The notes beneath the pieces were generated by a model that saw only the letters and a list, made by a program, of their open reading frames with translations, made no database searches and was not told where the DNA came from. Positions 17,267-26,168 of a DNA stretch of 39,861 bases are shown here, piece after piece (positions within the stretch are counted from its first letter, which is position 1; every line of letters begins with the position of its first letter). A program made the translations under genes and the position numbers. This DNA is from JAFGFY01 sp964520425 (GTDB lineage: Bacteria; Desulfobacterota; DSM-4660; Desulfatiglandales; HGW-15), in assembly GCA_964520425.1 (NCBI GenBank), contig CAZFMX010000023.1:1-39861 (forward strand), in the 5' to 3' direction.

Positions 17267-18679
17267 ATGTCACCATATACTGGTCAAAATAGAATCGCTG
17301 TAATACGATCAGCACTGGTTGAAGCCATTAAGGGAACCCAACAGGATTATACGGCAATGGCCTTGAAAAGAGCCATCTTTTTGCTCGCTGTTCCCATGAT
17401 CCTTGAAATGGTGATGGAATCGATCTTTGCGCTGGTGGACGTCTATTTTGTCTCAAGACTTGGCGCTGAGGCCATCGCGACGGTCGGGCTTACCGAATCC
17501 GTTCTCTCACTGATCTATGCTGTTGCATCTGGGCTGGCCATGGCGACCGCCGCAACCGTTGCCAGAAGAATTGGAGAGAAGGATTACGCTCGTGCCTCCA
17601 ATTCCGCGGTTCAATCCATTATCGTTGCATTCACAGTAGGCCTCATCATAGCCATCCCTGGAGCTCTCCTTTCTTCAGAGATACTGGGATTAATGGGGGC
17701 AGAGTCAAGGATTTTAGATGAATTCTATCCATACATGACCGTCATGTTGGGTGGAAACGCCATCATCATGTTATTGTTTGTCATCAATGCCGTATTCAGG
17801 AGTTCCGGCGATGCGGCCATTGCCATGCGAGTACTCTGGTTCGCGAATATCGTGAACTGCATCCTTGATCCGGTCCTCATATTCGGTTTGGGCCCTTTTC
17901 CTGAATTGGGCATTAAAGGCGCCGCCATTGCCACAAACATAGGAAGGGGACTTGCCGTCGTTTACCAACTCTACCTTCTGACAAAAGGGAACGGAAGAGT
18001 CCTTATCAAGAGAGAGAATTTGAAGCCCGATTTCAAGGTAATGATCGGCATCATCAGAATCTCCTTGGGGGGTATTGGACAGTCAATGATTGCGACTTCA
18101 AGCTGGATAGGAATGGTACGAATCATCGCGATCTTTGGAAGTGAGGTTTTGGCTGGCTATACCATTGCCATCAGGATTCTCATTTTTTCCATGTTACCTT
18201 CCTGGGGTTTGAGTAATGCCTCCGCGACATTGGTGGGTCAAAACCTTGGTGCCGGACAACCGGACAAGGCCGAGAAAGCCGTCTGGGTTGCAGGTATGAT
18301 AAACATAGTCGTATTGGGATTGGTGGCGATCGCGTTTATTTCTGTTCCTGACTGGTTTGTAAAATTCTTTGACAAGACCGATTCGGTTGTCAACAACGGA
18401 TCTGTTTGCTTAAGGGTGATTAGTTATGGACTTTTATCCTATGCCATGGGAATGGTCATCGTTCAGGCATTTAATGGAGCCGGTGATACGAAGACACCCA
18501 CATGGATCAACCTGTTTTGTTTCTGGCTGTTTGAAATCCCCTTGGCTTATGCGCTGGCCATACCCCTTGCCTTTAATGAGCAGGGGGTTTACTATGCCAT
18601 CGTAGTTGCGGACACTTGCATGACATTGGCCGGCGTATACTTATTCAGAAAAGGTAAATGGCGACTAAAACAAGTATGA
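17267..18679 (+). CDS. MATE-family multidrug/Na+ or H+ antiporter
   Basis: A 470-residue protein with about 12 hydrophobic helices and the twofold MATE repeat. Each half opens with the family pattern: LAVPMILEMVMESIFALVDVYF with SRLGAEAIATVGL, then ISLGGIGQSMIATSSWIGMV. The ATLVGQNLGAGQPDKAEKAVW segment is also conserved. It exports cationic drugs or metabolites using an ion gradient. The ATG at 17267 (MSPYTG) is preferred to an upstream TTG, although the ribosome site is weak (GAGTTAGAG). The preceding gene has its own terminator, so this gene may be separately transcribed. It is convergent with hisI. The substrate cannot be inferred. Confidence 0.88.
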   Translation: MSPYTGQNRIAVIRSALVEAIKGTQQDYTAMALKRAIFLLAVPMILEMVMESIFALVDVYFVSRLGAEAIATVGLTESVLSLIYAVASGLAMATAATVARRIGEKDYARASNSAVQSIIVAFTVGLIIAIPGALLSSEILGLMGAESRILDEFYPYMTVMLGGNAIIMLLFVINAVFRSSGDAAIAMRVLWFANIVNCILDPVLIFGLGPFPELGIKGAAIATNIGRGLAVVYQLYLLTKGNGRVLIKRENLKPDFKVMIGIIRISLGGIGQSMIATSSWIGMVRIIAIFGSEVLAGYTIAIRILIFSMLPSWGLSNASATLVGQNLGAGQPDKAEKAVWVAGMINIVVLGLVAIAFISVPDWFVKFFDKTDSVVNNGSVCLRVISYGLLSYAMGMVIVQAFNGAGDTKTPTWINLFCFWLFEIPLAYALAIPLAFNEQGVYYAIVVADTCMTLAGVYLFRKGKWRLKQV

Positions 18680-18819
18680 ATACGCATTTTTCCGGACCTT
18701 TTATATCTTATGGTTCTTTAGCATTTCACTTGGATCCAAGGCTCCTCGAATCCTTTAAATGTCTCGACTTTTCAGATAAAGTGTCCTACCGACCAACTCT
18801 TTCGGAGATGATCCCTTTA

Positions 18820-19134
18820 TCATCCCGGTCTATTAAAAAAGCAACTCCTCTCACCCGTATGACAGGCGGGACCGGTTTGCTCTACCCTGATGAGAAGACA
18901 GTCAGCATCGCAATCCGCTCTGATTTCAACGACCTTCTGTACATGACCACTGGTCTCACCCTTTCGCCACAGGGTTTTGCGTGACCTTGACCAGAAACAG
19001 GTCCTCTTCTCTTTCAGCGTAATCTCGAAACTCTCCCTGTTCATATAGGCCACCATGAGCACCTCATTAGATACCGCGTCCTGTATCACAGCAGGAATCA
19101 AGCCTCTCTCATCGAATTTCAGTTCAATCTCCAT
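18820..19134 (-). CDS. hisI: phosphoribosyl-AMP cyclohydrolase
   Basis: HisI opens the adenine ring of PR-AMP, step three of histidine synthesis. The 104 residues cover the whole single-domain enzyme. Conserved parts are LMVAYMNRESFEITL, FWSRSRKTLWRKGETSGH, the metal-binding Asp/Cys series DCDADCLL, and the zinc-ligand ending TGPACHTGERSCFF. The HisE (pyrophosphohydrolase) domain is not fused, and no separate hisE is seen. The gene reads in the direction of the his operon but is cut off from hisA by a ~330-base repeat element, so it may depend on read-through or on its own promoter. The TGA stop gives a slightly short C-terminus but no conserved residue is lost. Confidence 0.93.
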   Translation of the reverse strand: MEIELKFDERGLIPAVIQDAVSNEVLMVAYMNRESFEITLKEKRTCFWSRSRKTLWRKGETSGHVQKVVEIRADCDADCLLIRVEQTGPACHTGERSCFFNRPG

Positions 19135-19153
19135 AGATTCTCCCTTGAGTATC

Positions 19154-19486
19154 TAGTGTCGCGTATCATATATTTACAGACCAATGATCAAATGAGGCAT
19201 GGGCTGTTCCCGAAAGACGATATCTCAGGAAGAAATTCCACTGAATCCCCTGTGATCTGACCTTTGAGGGGAAATGCCCCGGGGTGCCCCGGGGGGTACG
19301 CCCCAGAACTTATGGCAGAATGGTTACTCAGCTTAAAAGAAACGGCCCCTTAAACCCTCAAAGGGCAGATCACCGCCCCTGGACCCTATAGATATCGTCT
19401 TGAGGGAATAGCCCATGCCTCAGAATAGTCCAGACTCTATCAAAAAACCAACGTATTAATCTCAGAAATAATGATACAAGATACTA
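19154..19486. repeat. MITE-like palindromic element, copy A (between hisA and hisI)
   Basis: The ends TAGTGTCGCGTATCAT and ATGATACAAGATACTA are imperfect terminal inverted repeats. Inside, GACGATATCT ... GATCTGACCTTTGAGGG is mirrored by CCCTCAAAGG ... ATAGATATCGTC, so the element can fold into a long hairpin around a GC-rich loop (CCCCGGGGTGCCCCGGGG). The core matches the elements at 31892 and 39557. There is no coding content. Confidence 0.85.
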
Positions 19487-19525
19487 ATGTCCCTCAATAT
19501 AGCGTTTCAACTCTCCTCCCCCCTT

Positions 19526-20272
19526 TCATGCTTCCGATTTATTCAAATCATCTAAAACCTGAAATGCCTCTTTCAGATCCAGTCGTCCCTCGTAGATCGC
19601 CCTTCCCGCGATGACACTGTCCACACCATCGGATTCCAGGTCAATGAGTCCAAGGATATCCTGCACGCTGCTGACACCCCCTGAAGCAGTAACCTTCGCG
19701 GTAACACCCCTCGCGAATCGGCTCAGGGCATCCTTCGCCGGACCGCAAAGCATTCCATCGGTCTCTACGGACGTATAAATGAAACGTGTGACGCCACGGC
19801 TTTCCATGTCACCACTGAACGCCTCCGGGATTAAAGAGGAATCCTCACGCCATCCTCGAACTGCCACACGACCGTCCTTCACATCCACTCCGACGATTAT
19901 GGCTTCATTCCCGAATTTCTCTATGGCTTGACTCACCAGTTCCGGGACTTCAATAGCTGAGGTTCCCAAGATGACTTGAGAGACTCCTTTGCTGAGCCAG
20001 AAATCGATATCTTCAAGGGTCCTGATCCCGCCGCCCAGTTCCACGTTTATGTCAAACTCCCTCACAAGCCCTTCAATCACAGCAGGGTTGACCGATTCTT
20101 CTCCGAAGGCGCCGTCCAAATTGATTAGATGAAGCTTGCGTGCGCCATATGAGATGAAATCGCCCACAATCTTTGACGGATTGGTTTCATAACAGGTTTC
20201 CCTATCAGGATCTCCCTGGGACAAGCGCACGCATCGGCCTTTTCTAAGATCGAGAGCTGGGATGAGTTCCAT
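19526..20272 (-). CDS. hisA: ProFAR isomerase (phosphoribosylformimino-AICAR-P isomerase)
   Basis: HisA is a TIM-barrel isomerase that opens the ribose of ProFAR in histidine synthesis. The opening LIPALDLRKGRCVRL, with the catalytic Asp in ALDL, and the later VGVDVKDGRVAVRGW, with the second catalytic Asp, are both present. The phosphate-binding motifs ELGGGIRTLED, VILGTSAIE, VTASGGVSSVQD and SVIAGRAIYEG are also visible. Length is normal. Two adjacent ATGs exist; GGAG is three bases from the first (20275) and six from the second, so 20272 is preferred. It follows hisB by about 50 bases. The homologous hisF is not in the window. Confidence 0.95.
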   Translation of the reverse strand: MELIPALDLRKGRCVRLSQGDPDRETCYETNPSKIVGDFISYGARKLHLINLDGAFGEESVNPAVIEGLVREFDINVELGGGIRTLEDIDFWLSKGVSQVILGTSAIEVPELVSQAIEKFGNEAIIVGVDVKDGRVAVRGWREDSSLIPEAFSGDMESRGVTRFIYTSVETDGMLCGPAKDALSRFARGVTAKVTASGGVSSVQDILGLIDLESDGVDSVIAGRAIYEGRLDLKEAFQVLDDLNKSEA

Positions 20273-20324
20273 CATATTCTCCGTTCTTCAGTTCTTTCTT
20301 TCTCAACAATCGATAATGATCACA

Positions 20325-20921
20325 TCAGGATTCATTGAGCTGTCCTTTTGTCGAAGGAACAGTGTTTGCTCCGGTCTGCCCCACAGCCTCACCCAGTGCC
20401 CTGCCCAGGCATTTAAACAGGGCCTCGACCTGGTGGTGACTGTTGCCCGGTTTGATAATGTCCAAGTGTAATGTCATGGGACAGGTCCGGACCAGTGCCC
20501 GGAAAAACTCCAAGGCATTCTCTAAGGACATGTCATCGATCTCTTCTCTGTCAAGGGTGAACGCGTCAAAGCATCCGGACCTCCCACTGATATCTACCGT
20601 CACTCGAGCCAAGACTTCATCCATGGGGAGTATAAAAAAGCCGTATCTGGCAATCCCTTTTCGATCTTCCAAGCAGCGATCCAATGCCTGTCCCAGAAGG
20701 ATGCCGGCATCTTCTACCGTATGGTGATCATCCACCTCCACATCCCCCTGAATTTCGAATTCCAGATCAAATCCGGCGTGAAAACCCATGAGGGTGAGAA
20801 GGTGGTCCAATAATCCGATTTCCGTCTTGATTATTGTCTCTCCTTTGCCGTCCAGGTTCAAGGTTACCTTGCCTCGGGTCTCGCGGGTTTCTCGCTCTAT
20901 GGTCTGTTTTCGCATGTTCAA
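20325..20921 (-). CDS. hisB: imidazoleglycerol-phosphate dehydratase
   Basis: A single-domain IGPD of 198 residues, without the fused histidinol-phosphatase of E. coli HisB. The manganese-binding motifs are DDHHTVEDAGILLG and the second-half pair SHHQVEALFKCLGRAL. LLDHLLTLMGFHAGFDLEFE is the usual approach to the first metal site, and the C-terminus PSTKGQL is typical. The ATG overlaps the stop of the upstream HAD gene (ATGA at 20918-20921), so the two are translationally coupled. This fits the HAD protein supplying the phosphatase activity that is fused to HisB in enterobacteria. Confidence 0.95.
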   Translation of the reverse strand: MNMRKQTIERETRETRGKVTLNLDGKGETIIKTEIGLLDHLLTLMGFHAGFDLEFEIQGDVEVDDHHTVEDAGILLGQALDRCLEDRKGIARYGFFILPMDEVLARVTVDISGRSGCFDAFTLDREEIDDMSLENALEFFRALVRTCPMTLHLDIIKPGNSHHQVEALFKCLGRALGEAVGQTGANTVPSTKGQLNES

Positions 20922-21808
20922 CCCTCCTTTAGAATAAGGTCTAAGAACTGATTCACGTTTCCCACGCTGGAGTCTTCGGCATTCTCAGGGGCCCCTCCTC
21001 CTTCAACCCGAACAAAGGCAGAGGGAATATCCGGATATTCCAGTCGAAAACGCAGAATGGTCTCCCGGTCGTCCAGATTGTCTCCCACGAGTATGACGCC
21101 TTGTGCATTATTCCTGTTTACCATCTCGACTAGTGGGGAGGGATCGGGTTTGATCGGCCCGCCGCTCCCCGCACAGAAAAGCTGCCAAGGCTTGGTTAGG
21201 TTCATTCTCTCAAACAGAGGTTCCATCTCCAGACGACTGCGTCCCGTGTAAATGAACCATGGGATCCGTAAACCTTCCAGACGTTCCGGATCAACCAGAA
21301 GGGATTCTTCACTCATTGTACCCTGCTCTATAAAATCGAAGGCCTCAAAGCCAAAAAGTCTTTCACAATAGGAGGGACCTCCATAAAAGGCCATGGCAAG
21401 CTGCCGTACACGTTCCGAGTCGTATCGGGCCATGAGCCAGTTCTTCCGGTCCGGCCTCTGGTTCGCAATCCACATCTCAAGGGCCTGGCGACCGCCCCTG
21501 TCACTCAATTCGTCCAGAAACTGACTGAAGCCTTTGGGTGAGGGGCCCTCTCGTTGAAGCAGAAAGATTGTGAGAGCCTCGGCTGTATCCCAATCGTCGT
21601 TGAATCCTGGTCGTTCTTTGATGGTCTTTACCTTGTCCAGTAATCTGTTCCCGACTTCCAGGTGTTGCTCATCCATATATCGATGGGCGGCCTTGACCAC
21701 CGATTGAGGATATGACCGGGTGGCATCCACCAGGACATCGTCCACATCGAAGAAAACCGTATAGACTCTCTTAACTATATTTCCTAATGCGTCGGTGAAA
21801 TAGGCCAT
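20918..21808 (-). CDS. HAD-superfamily phosphatase in his operon, candidate histidinol-phosphatase
   Basis: A 296-residue HAD protein. Motif I is FFDVDDVLVDATRSY (nucleophile Asp21, acid/base Asp23), motif II is the Thr in FIYTGRSRLEM, motif III is the Lys in IKPDPSP, and motif IV is LVGDNLDDRETI. All four catalytic parts are present, so it should be active. The long insert between motifs I and II (about residues 40-180) is a cap domain. It resembles an uncharacterised HAD-IA group that I recall being associated with IGPD in some organisms. Its position between hisC and hisB, 14 bases after hisC and overlapping hisB by four, makes histidinol-phosphate the most likely substrate. That assignment rests on context only. 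Confidence 0.75.
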   Translation of the reverse strand: MAYFTDALGNIVKRVYTVFFDVDDVLVDATRSYPQSVVKAAHRYMDEQHLEVGNRLLDKVKTIKERPGFNDDWDTAEALTIFLLQREGPSPKGFSQFLDELSDRGGRQALEMWIANQRPDRKNWLMARYDSERVRQLAMAFYGGPSYCERLFGFEAFDFIEQGTMSEESLLVDPERLEGLRIPWFIYTGRSRLEMEPLFERMNLTKPWQLFCAGSGGPIKPDPSPLVEMVNRNNAQGVILVGDNLDDRETILRFRLEYPDIPSAFVRVEGGGAPENAEDSSVGNVNQFLDLILKEG

Positions 21809-21822
21809 GATATCCCGCCGAA

Positions 21823-22893
21823 TTATTGATCCACTAATATAGACTTGAGAGCCTTGACCAACAGATTGTTTTCCTCTGGTGTTCCTACGCTGATACGAAG
21901 ATGATTATCCAGAAAGGGATAAGCTGACACATCCCTGATCAGAATGGATTGTTCCACCAACTTGTTAAAGAGCCATTGGGCCTCCTGCTCCGGACGGATC
22001 AGGATGAAATTTGCTTGCGAGGGATAAATTGTAATCCCTTCCATTTCATCCAGTATATCAAAGAGTCGTTCCCGTTCTTTTACGACTTTCACTACCCTGT
22101 CTCTAATCCAGGCCTCATATTTCAACAGGATTTTTCCCGCCTCCAGTGTTAGGCGACTGATGCGGAAAGGGAGAAGGGCCTTGGTTATCTCTTTGGCCAG
22201 ATCCGGACTGCTCAAGGCATATCCCAGTCTAACACCTGCAAAAGCCCAGGCCTTGGAAAAGGTCCGGGTCAATATTAAATTAGGGTATTCCCTTAAAAGA
22301 GGCACAAGATCCTGTGATGAGAAGTCTACATAGGCCTCGTCAATCAAGAGAGCCCCCCTGGCAATCTTGAGAAGCCGTTGGACCTGCTCCAAAGACAGAA
22401 TAGACCCTGTTGGATTATTTGGAGAACAGAGAACACCCAGGTTGGTACGGGGGTCTGCCAAGGCCTGTGCAAGCATCTCTTCGGGGAATTCAAACATCCC
22501 TTTAAAAGGCAGGACCAAGATATCCGCGCCGGTTAGTTTCCCCAGGTGACGGTATAGGGCAAAGGTGGGCTCAACCACAACCAGGCGTTGGCCGGGTTCC
22601 AGCAGAGTCGTCATCACGGCCATAAGCAGTTCGTTGGATCCGTTGCCCAATACGAGGGTATCGGTATCGACCCCCAGCTCGCGGGCCAATGGCTCCTGAA
22701 GAGATCTCCCGGCAATCTCGGGGTAGCGGTTCCATTCCATTCTGGAACAGGCCTCTGCCATGTCCTTCTGGAACTCCTCAGGGAGCCTGTAGGGATTTTC
22801 ATTCTGGTTTAACTTGACCAGACAATCCGGCTGATTAACACTGTAGACTGAAAGGTCTTTGACGGCTTGTCGCACTTCAATTCTACTCTTCAT
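21823..22893 (-). CDS. hisC: histidinol-phosphate aminotransferase
   Basis: A fold-type I PLP enzyme of 356 residues that makes histidinol phosphate from imidazole acetol phosphate. The family motifs are visible: LNQNENPYRLPEEF at the N-terminus, VLGNGSNELLM for the phosphate site, SPNNPTGSIL, LIDEAYVDF, and the PLP-lysine segment TRTFSKAWAFAGVRLGYA. The C-terminal Arg that binds the substrate carboxylate is in NHLRISVGTPEEN. It is separated from hisD by about 400 bases that contain a repeat element, and it is close to the HAD gene downstream. HisC-type enzymes can also act on aromatic amino acids, but the operon position favours histidine. Confidence 0.94.
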   Translation of the reverse strand: MKSRIEVRQAVKDLSVYSVNQPDCLVKLNQNENPYRLPEEFQKDMAEACSRMEWNRYPEIAGRSLQEPLARELGVDTDTLVLGNGSNELLMAVMTTLLEPGQRLVVVEPTFALYRHLGKLTGADILVLPFKGMFEFPEEMLAQALADPRTNLGVLCSPNNPTGSILSLEQVQRLLKIARGALLIDEAYVDFSSQDLVPLLREYPNLILTRTFSKAWAFAGVRLGYALSSPDLAKEITKALLPFRISRLTLEAGKILLKYEAWIRDRVVKVVKERERLFDILDEMEGITIYPSQANFILIRPEQEAQWLFNKLVEQSILIRDVSAYPFLDNHLRISVGTPEENNLLVKALKSILVDQ

Positions 22894-22994
22894 TGTTTAG
22901 TCTCCGTTTAAGTACATAAGGACTCTCAAGCTATAACCATAGAGGTTTCCCAATTACTAAGTGCGTCATCAAATGAGGTTTTATCTCTGAGAGT

Positions 22995-23193
22995 GAATGG
23001 TCATGAAATCTTTTCGTCGATTCCGAGTCTCCCGGCCTGGTCATTTCATACAGTTACAGACGGGTGATGCCACCCCCCTCCGCTGTTCTTCCCGCTTCTC
23101 CGAAGCTGGAATCCAGGGGGTCCCCCATTCCGTAACTGTTTGAAATAACGTAGACCTCACGACAGTCACTCCAAAAAGATTTCATCGCCATTC
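22995..23193. repeat. GAATGGT-ended MITE-like element, long copy (between hisD and hisC)
   Basis: GAATGGTCATGAAATCTTTT at 22995-23014 and the sequence at 23174-23193 are inverted repeats with 18 of 20 positions matching. A nested pair, CAGTTAC and GTAACTG, lies inside. The left ~49 bases match, in reverse orientation, a shorter copy at 30512-30571. It interrupts the his operon; the remaining hisD-hisC spacer has no gene. Confidence 0.75.
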
Positions 23194-23294
23194 TCTTCGT
23201 GTATGTTTTCCTTTCAATAATTCGTACTCATTAACCCGATGAGCCCCACAGGGTCTCTTTTCAAGGCTTCAATCCAAAAAAATTCCTGAATATT

Positions 23295-24599
23295 TTACTC
23301 TCCTTCCGCCCGAAAATTCGAGAATCGAGCTTCGACAGCGCGGGCGTGTGCTTCAAGACCTTCCAAGCGTGCCAGACACACAATAGCTTCCCTGACCCGG
23401 TCTAGAGTTTCACGGTCATAGCGCATCACCGATGTCCAGCGCAGAAAATCCCGCACAGATAATGCGGATGCGAACCGGGCTGTTCCCCGTGTAGGGAGAA
23501 TATGGTTGCACCCGGCCCAGTAATCGCCCACTGGTTCGGGCGTAAAAGGTCCGATAAAGACTGCCCCGGCGATAACATGCGGTAGTATACCCTTGGCATC
23601 CGAAACCTGAAGCTCCAGGTGCTCAGGAGCAATGGCGTTGACCGCGGCGAGGGCTTCTTCTGAATCCTCTACACGGATGAGGGCCCCGTTTCGCAGGGCC
23701 TGGCAGGCCACGGTTTGCCGGGGAAGCATGGATACTTGTCTTTCCAGTTCTTCTTCGGTCCTATCCAGTATGTCATTCTTCCATGAAATCAGTACTGCCC
23801 GGGCCTGAGTATCGTGCTCTGCCTGAGAAAGGAGATCGGCAGCCAGGCAGCCCGGATCAGCCGACTCATCCGCCACAATGACAATTTCACTGGGACCGGC
23901 CAGAGAATCGATCCCGGTTTGTCCAAAAACCTGACGCTTGGCCTCGGTCACCCATTGATTCCCTGGACCGGTGATCTTGTCCACCCGTCGGATGCTCTCG
24001 GTTCCATAGGCCAGGGCTGCCACGGCCTGTGCTCCCCCCAAGGTATAGATCTCATGAATGCCCAGAATCTGCGCAGCCGCGAGGACCAAAGGAGAGACTC
24101 GGCCTGTCTTCTTATCGGGTGGGGAAACAATGACTATCTCATCCACTCCCGCAACTTGTGCAGGGATAGCGTTCATGAGGACCGAAGAGGGATAGGCCGC
24201 GGTGCCGCCCGGGACATAAAGTCCGACACGACCGATGGGAGAGACACGTTGACCCACATAACCCTCGCCTTCTCGTAAGATCCAGTTGGCAATTCCCTTT
24301 TTCTCCTCCGTGTGAAATCGTTGAATATTATCTGCCGCTCGTCTCAGGAGATCAACCACGTCCGATGGAATCTCTTTCACAGATGCCCACTCTTCGGGCG
24401 TAACATTGAGTTGTGGGCGCTCAACATCATCAAGTTCTCTTGTCAGGCGAAAAAGGGCCGAATCCCCACCCTCCCTGACCAGGTTGATAATCTGGGTTAC
24501 TCGAAGAGAGACGGATTGATCAAGGGAATTTCCTTGCCCTTCTGCCAAATACTCGGTCACCCCAGAGTATTTAGGAATGATAATGGCTGCTGAATCCAT
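23295..24599 (-). CDS. hisD: histidinol dehydrogenase
   Basis: HisD oxidises histidinol to histidine in two NAD-dependent steps with a zinc ion. The 434-residue length is standard. Motifs include VGLYVPGGTAAYPSSVLMNA, ITGPGNQWVTEAKRQVFG, GIDSLAGPSEIVIVADES, the LLSQAEHDTQARAVLI segment with zinc and substrate residues (Gln, His), and APEHLEL with the catalytic Glu-His pair. A final GCNHILPTRGTARFASAL segment is also conserved. The ATG at 24599 has GGAGGAGGGC upstream, a strong ribosome site. It follows hisG by 13 bases. Confidence 0.96.
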   Translation of the reverse strand: MDSAAIIIPKYSGVTEYLAEGQGNSLDQSVSLRVTQIINLVREGGDSALFRLTRELDDVERPQLNVTPEEWASVKEIPSDVVDLLRRAADNIQRFHTEEKKGIANWILREGEGYVGQRVSPIGRVGLYVPGGTAAYPSSVLMNAIPAQVAGVDEIVIVSPPDKKTGRVSPLVLAAAQILGIHEIYTLGGAQAVAALAYGTESIRRVDKITGPGNQWVTEAKRQVFGQTGIDSLAGPSEIVIVADESADPGCLAADLLSQAEHDTQARAVLISWKNDILDRTEEELERQVSMLPRQTVACQALRNGALIRVEDSEEALAAVNAIAPEHLELQVSDAKGILPHVIAGAVFIGPFTPEPVGDYWAGCNHILPTRGTARFASALSVRDFLRWTSVMRYDRETLDRVREAIVCLARLEGLEAHARAVEARFSNFRAEGE

Positions 24600-24612
24600 G
24601 CCCTCCTCCCAT

Positions 24613-25482
24613 TTAACTAATCACCTTGTTCAAAGGATATTCGATGATATCCGTAGCGCCGCAATTCTTGAGTTCCGGGATAAAGTTCCGAACTGTGGAC
24701 TCATCGACCACGATCTCTAGGGCAGCCCATTCCGGATCTAAGAGAGGAGAAATGGTAGGCTGTCTCATGGAGGGGAGAAAGCTCTGAAGTTCCTCGATTC
24801 TGGCTCTAGGGATGTTGAATTTAAGGCCTACTTTTTCCCTGGCTAAAATGGCACCCCTTAGCAACATGGCCAATGTCTCGATCTTGTTCCGCTTTTCGGC
24901 ATCCCTATAACTCTCCTTGTTGGCGATGAGCCGGGTGGTTGATTCGAGAATCTTATCCACAATCCTGAGATTGTTGGCCCGAAGAGAACTGCCGGTCTCC
25001 GTCAGTTCCACAATGGCGTCCACCAGGTCGGGGGCCTTGGCTTCCGTGGCGCCCCATGAGAATTCAACCTCGGCTTCCACGCCGTTTTCCGCCAAGTATT
25101 TTCTGGTCAGGTTAACGGCCTCAGTGGCGATCCGTTTGCCTTGAAGATCCTTCACGGTCTTCACAGGTGAATCCTGGGGAACGGCTAGTACCCACTGGAC
25201 CGGCCGCAGGCTGGTTTTGGAATAGACCAGTTCGCATACCTCCTCTATGTCTGCGTTGTTCTCGATAATCCAGTCCTTGCCGGTGAGTCCGGCGTCTAGA
25301 ACGCCCTGCTGCACGTAGAGAGCCATTTCTTGAGCGCGAAGCAGGATCCCCTCGATCTCCTCATCGTCACTCCCGAGAATATAACTTCGGCCGTTGACGT
25401 AGAAATTGAACCCCGCCCGACGCATGAGTTCGAACGTACTTTCCTGTAAACTGCCTTTAGGCAGACCTAATTTTAATATCAC
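24613..25482 (-). CDS. hisG: ATP phosphoribosyltransferase, long form
   Basis: HisG starts histidine synthesis by joining ATP and PRPP. Length (289) and the C-terminal extension after about residue 215 indicate the long form, which has its own ACT-like histidine-binding domain and needs no HisZ. Motifs visible: LGLPKGSLQESTFELMRRAG, DAGLTGKDWIIEN, and the PRPP-site segment DAIVELTETGSSLRANNLRIVD. Feedback by histidine is expected from the long form. Upstream lie a repeat-filled gap of about 660 bases and the attenuator with leader peptide at 26169-26320. The ribosome site AGGAGGGAATCGTG before the ATG is good. Confidence 0.96.
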   Translation of the reverse strand: MILKLGLPKGSLQESTFELMRRAGFNFYVNGRSYILGSDDEEIEGILLRAQEMALYVQQGVLDAGLTGKDWIIENNADIEEVCELVYSKTSLRPVQWVLAVPQDSPVKTVKDLQGKRIATEAVNLTRKYLAENGVEAEVEFSWGATEAKAPDLVDAIVELTETGSSLRANNLRIVDKILESTTRLIANKESYRDAEKRNKIETLAMLLRGAILAREKVGLKFNIPRARIEELQSFLPSMRQPTISPLLDPEWAALEIVVDESTVRNFIPELKNCGATDIIEYPLNKVIS

Positions 25483-25562
25483 GATTCCCTCCTTCCGGAT
25501 AAGAGACTCCGGTATTAAATAGTTTCAGTAAATCAGCATGATCTCAAAATGATCAGGAGAGT

Positions 25563-25900
25563 GAGTACTCTTTCCGCATAGCGGAAAGCCTCAAGCAGCC
25601 CCCTCGAAGGGGGCTCAAAGGATAGAGGCTTTTCTGTTGTGACTGGCGGGAGGACGCCTTCTTTTCGTGACTTATCTGTGGGGGAAGCCCTGGCTTCCCG
25701 TCTCAAAGAGACGGGAAGAACAGCGGAGGGGGCAAGTTTCCCTCGCAGATAAGTCATTGAAAAGACCAGACCGGGAGCCTCGGAACGGAAGAAAAGCCTC
25801 TGCCCTTTGAGCTTATCTCCTTGTACTAAGAAACCATTCGTTTCTCGCCGGAACGGTAGAACCTTTCCGGGTCCACCGCCAGAGGCGGTGGGTTTAGATC
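25563..25900. repeat. structured repeat, copy 2, with IS200/IS605-like right end
   Basis: The left part (to ~25720) matches the copy at 13949. A long inverted pair, GACTTATCTGTGGGGGAA at ~25669 opposite TTCCCTCGCAGATAAGTC near 25738-25755, encloses the palindrome CTTCCCGTCTC/GAGACGGGAAG. Toward 25900 a hairpin, CCACCGCCAGAGGCGGTGG, followed by GTTTAGATCAC, resembles the subterminal hairpin of IS200/IS605 elements. There is no transposase, so this looks like a deleted derivative. It lies between the his attenuator and hisG. Confidence 0.6.
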
Positions 25901-25984
25901 ACAACTAACGTTCAAATATAGGATATTATTCAAAAACAATCCACATATTATCTAACATTTTGTTTTAAATCATTTTTCAGCCCT

Positions 25985-26075
25985 ATTGAATTGAATCTCC
26001 CCGCGGCAAGCTGCGGGGAATGCGCTTGCCCCGTTAAATCCATTCGGGTACGTGAAGCGAAATTTGACGGGGCGA
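25985..26075. repeat. nested palindromes in the his leader spacer
   Basis: CCCCGCGGCAAGCTGCGGGG is an almost perfect hairpin. It is followed by a second stem formed by GCTTGCCCCGTTAAAT and ATTTGACGGGGCGAGC. This pattern is typical of short intergenic repeat elements. No gene is present here. Confidence 0.5.
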
Positions 26076-26168
26076 GCTGTACATTTTCACAGCCATGCAC
26101 AAAAAATGATTGATTCGGTATTCAGGTTCTTCGGAAGGATATGAACGGGTGCTAATGTGAGTGGGCAC

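Noticed and set aside
25533..25757. 74-codon minus-strand frame over the repeat at 25563
   Set aside because: It reads through palindromic repeat sequence; composition and lack of a ribosome site indicate a by-product of the repeat.
25563..26090. Possible riboswitch upstream of hisG
   Set aside because: The stems match repeat elements found elsewhere in the window, and no known riboswitch core (such as a cobalamin box) could be recognised; the his attenuator already explains regulation.
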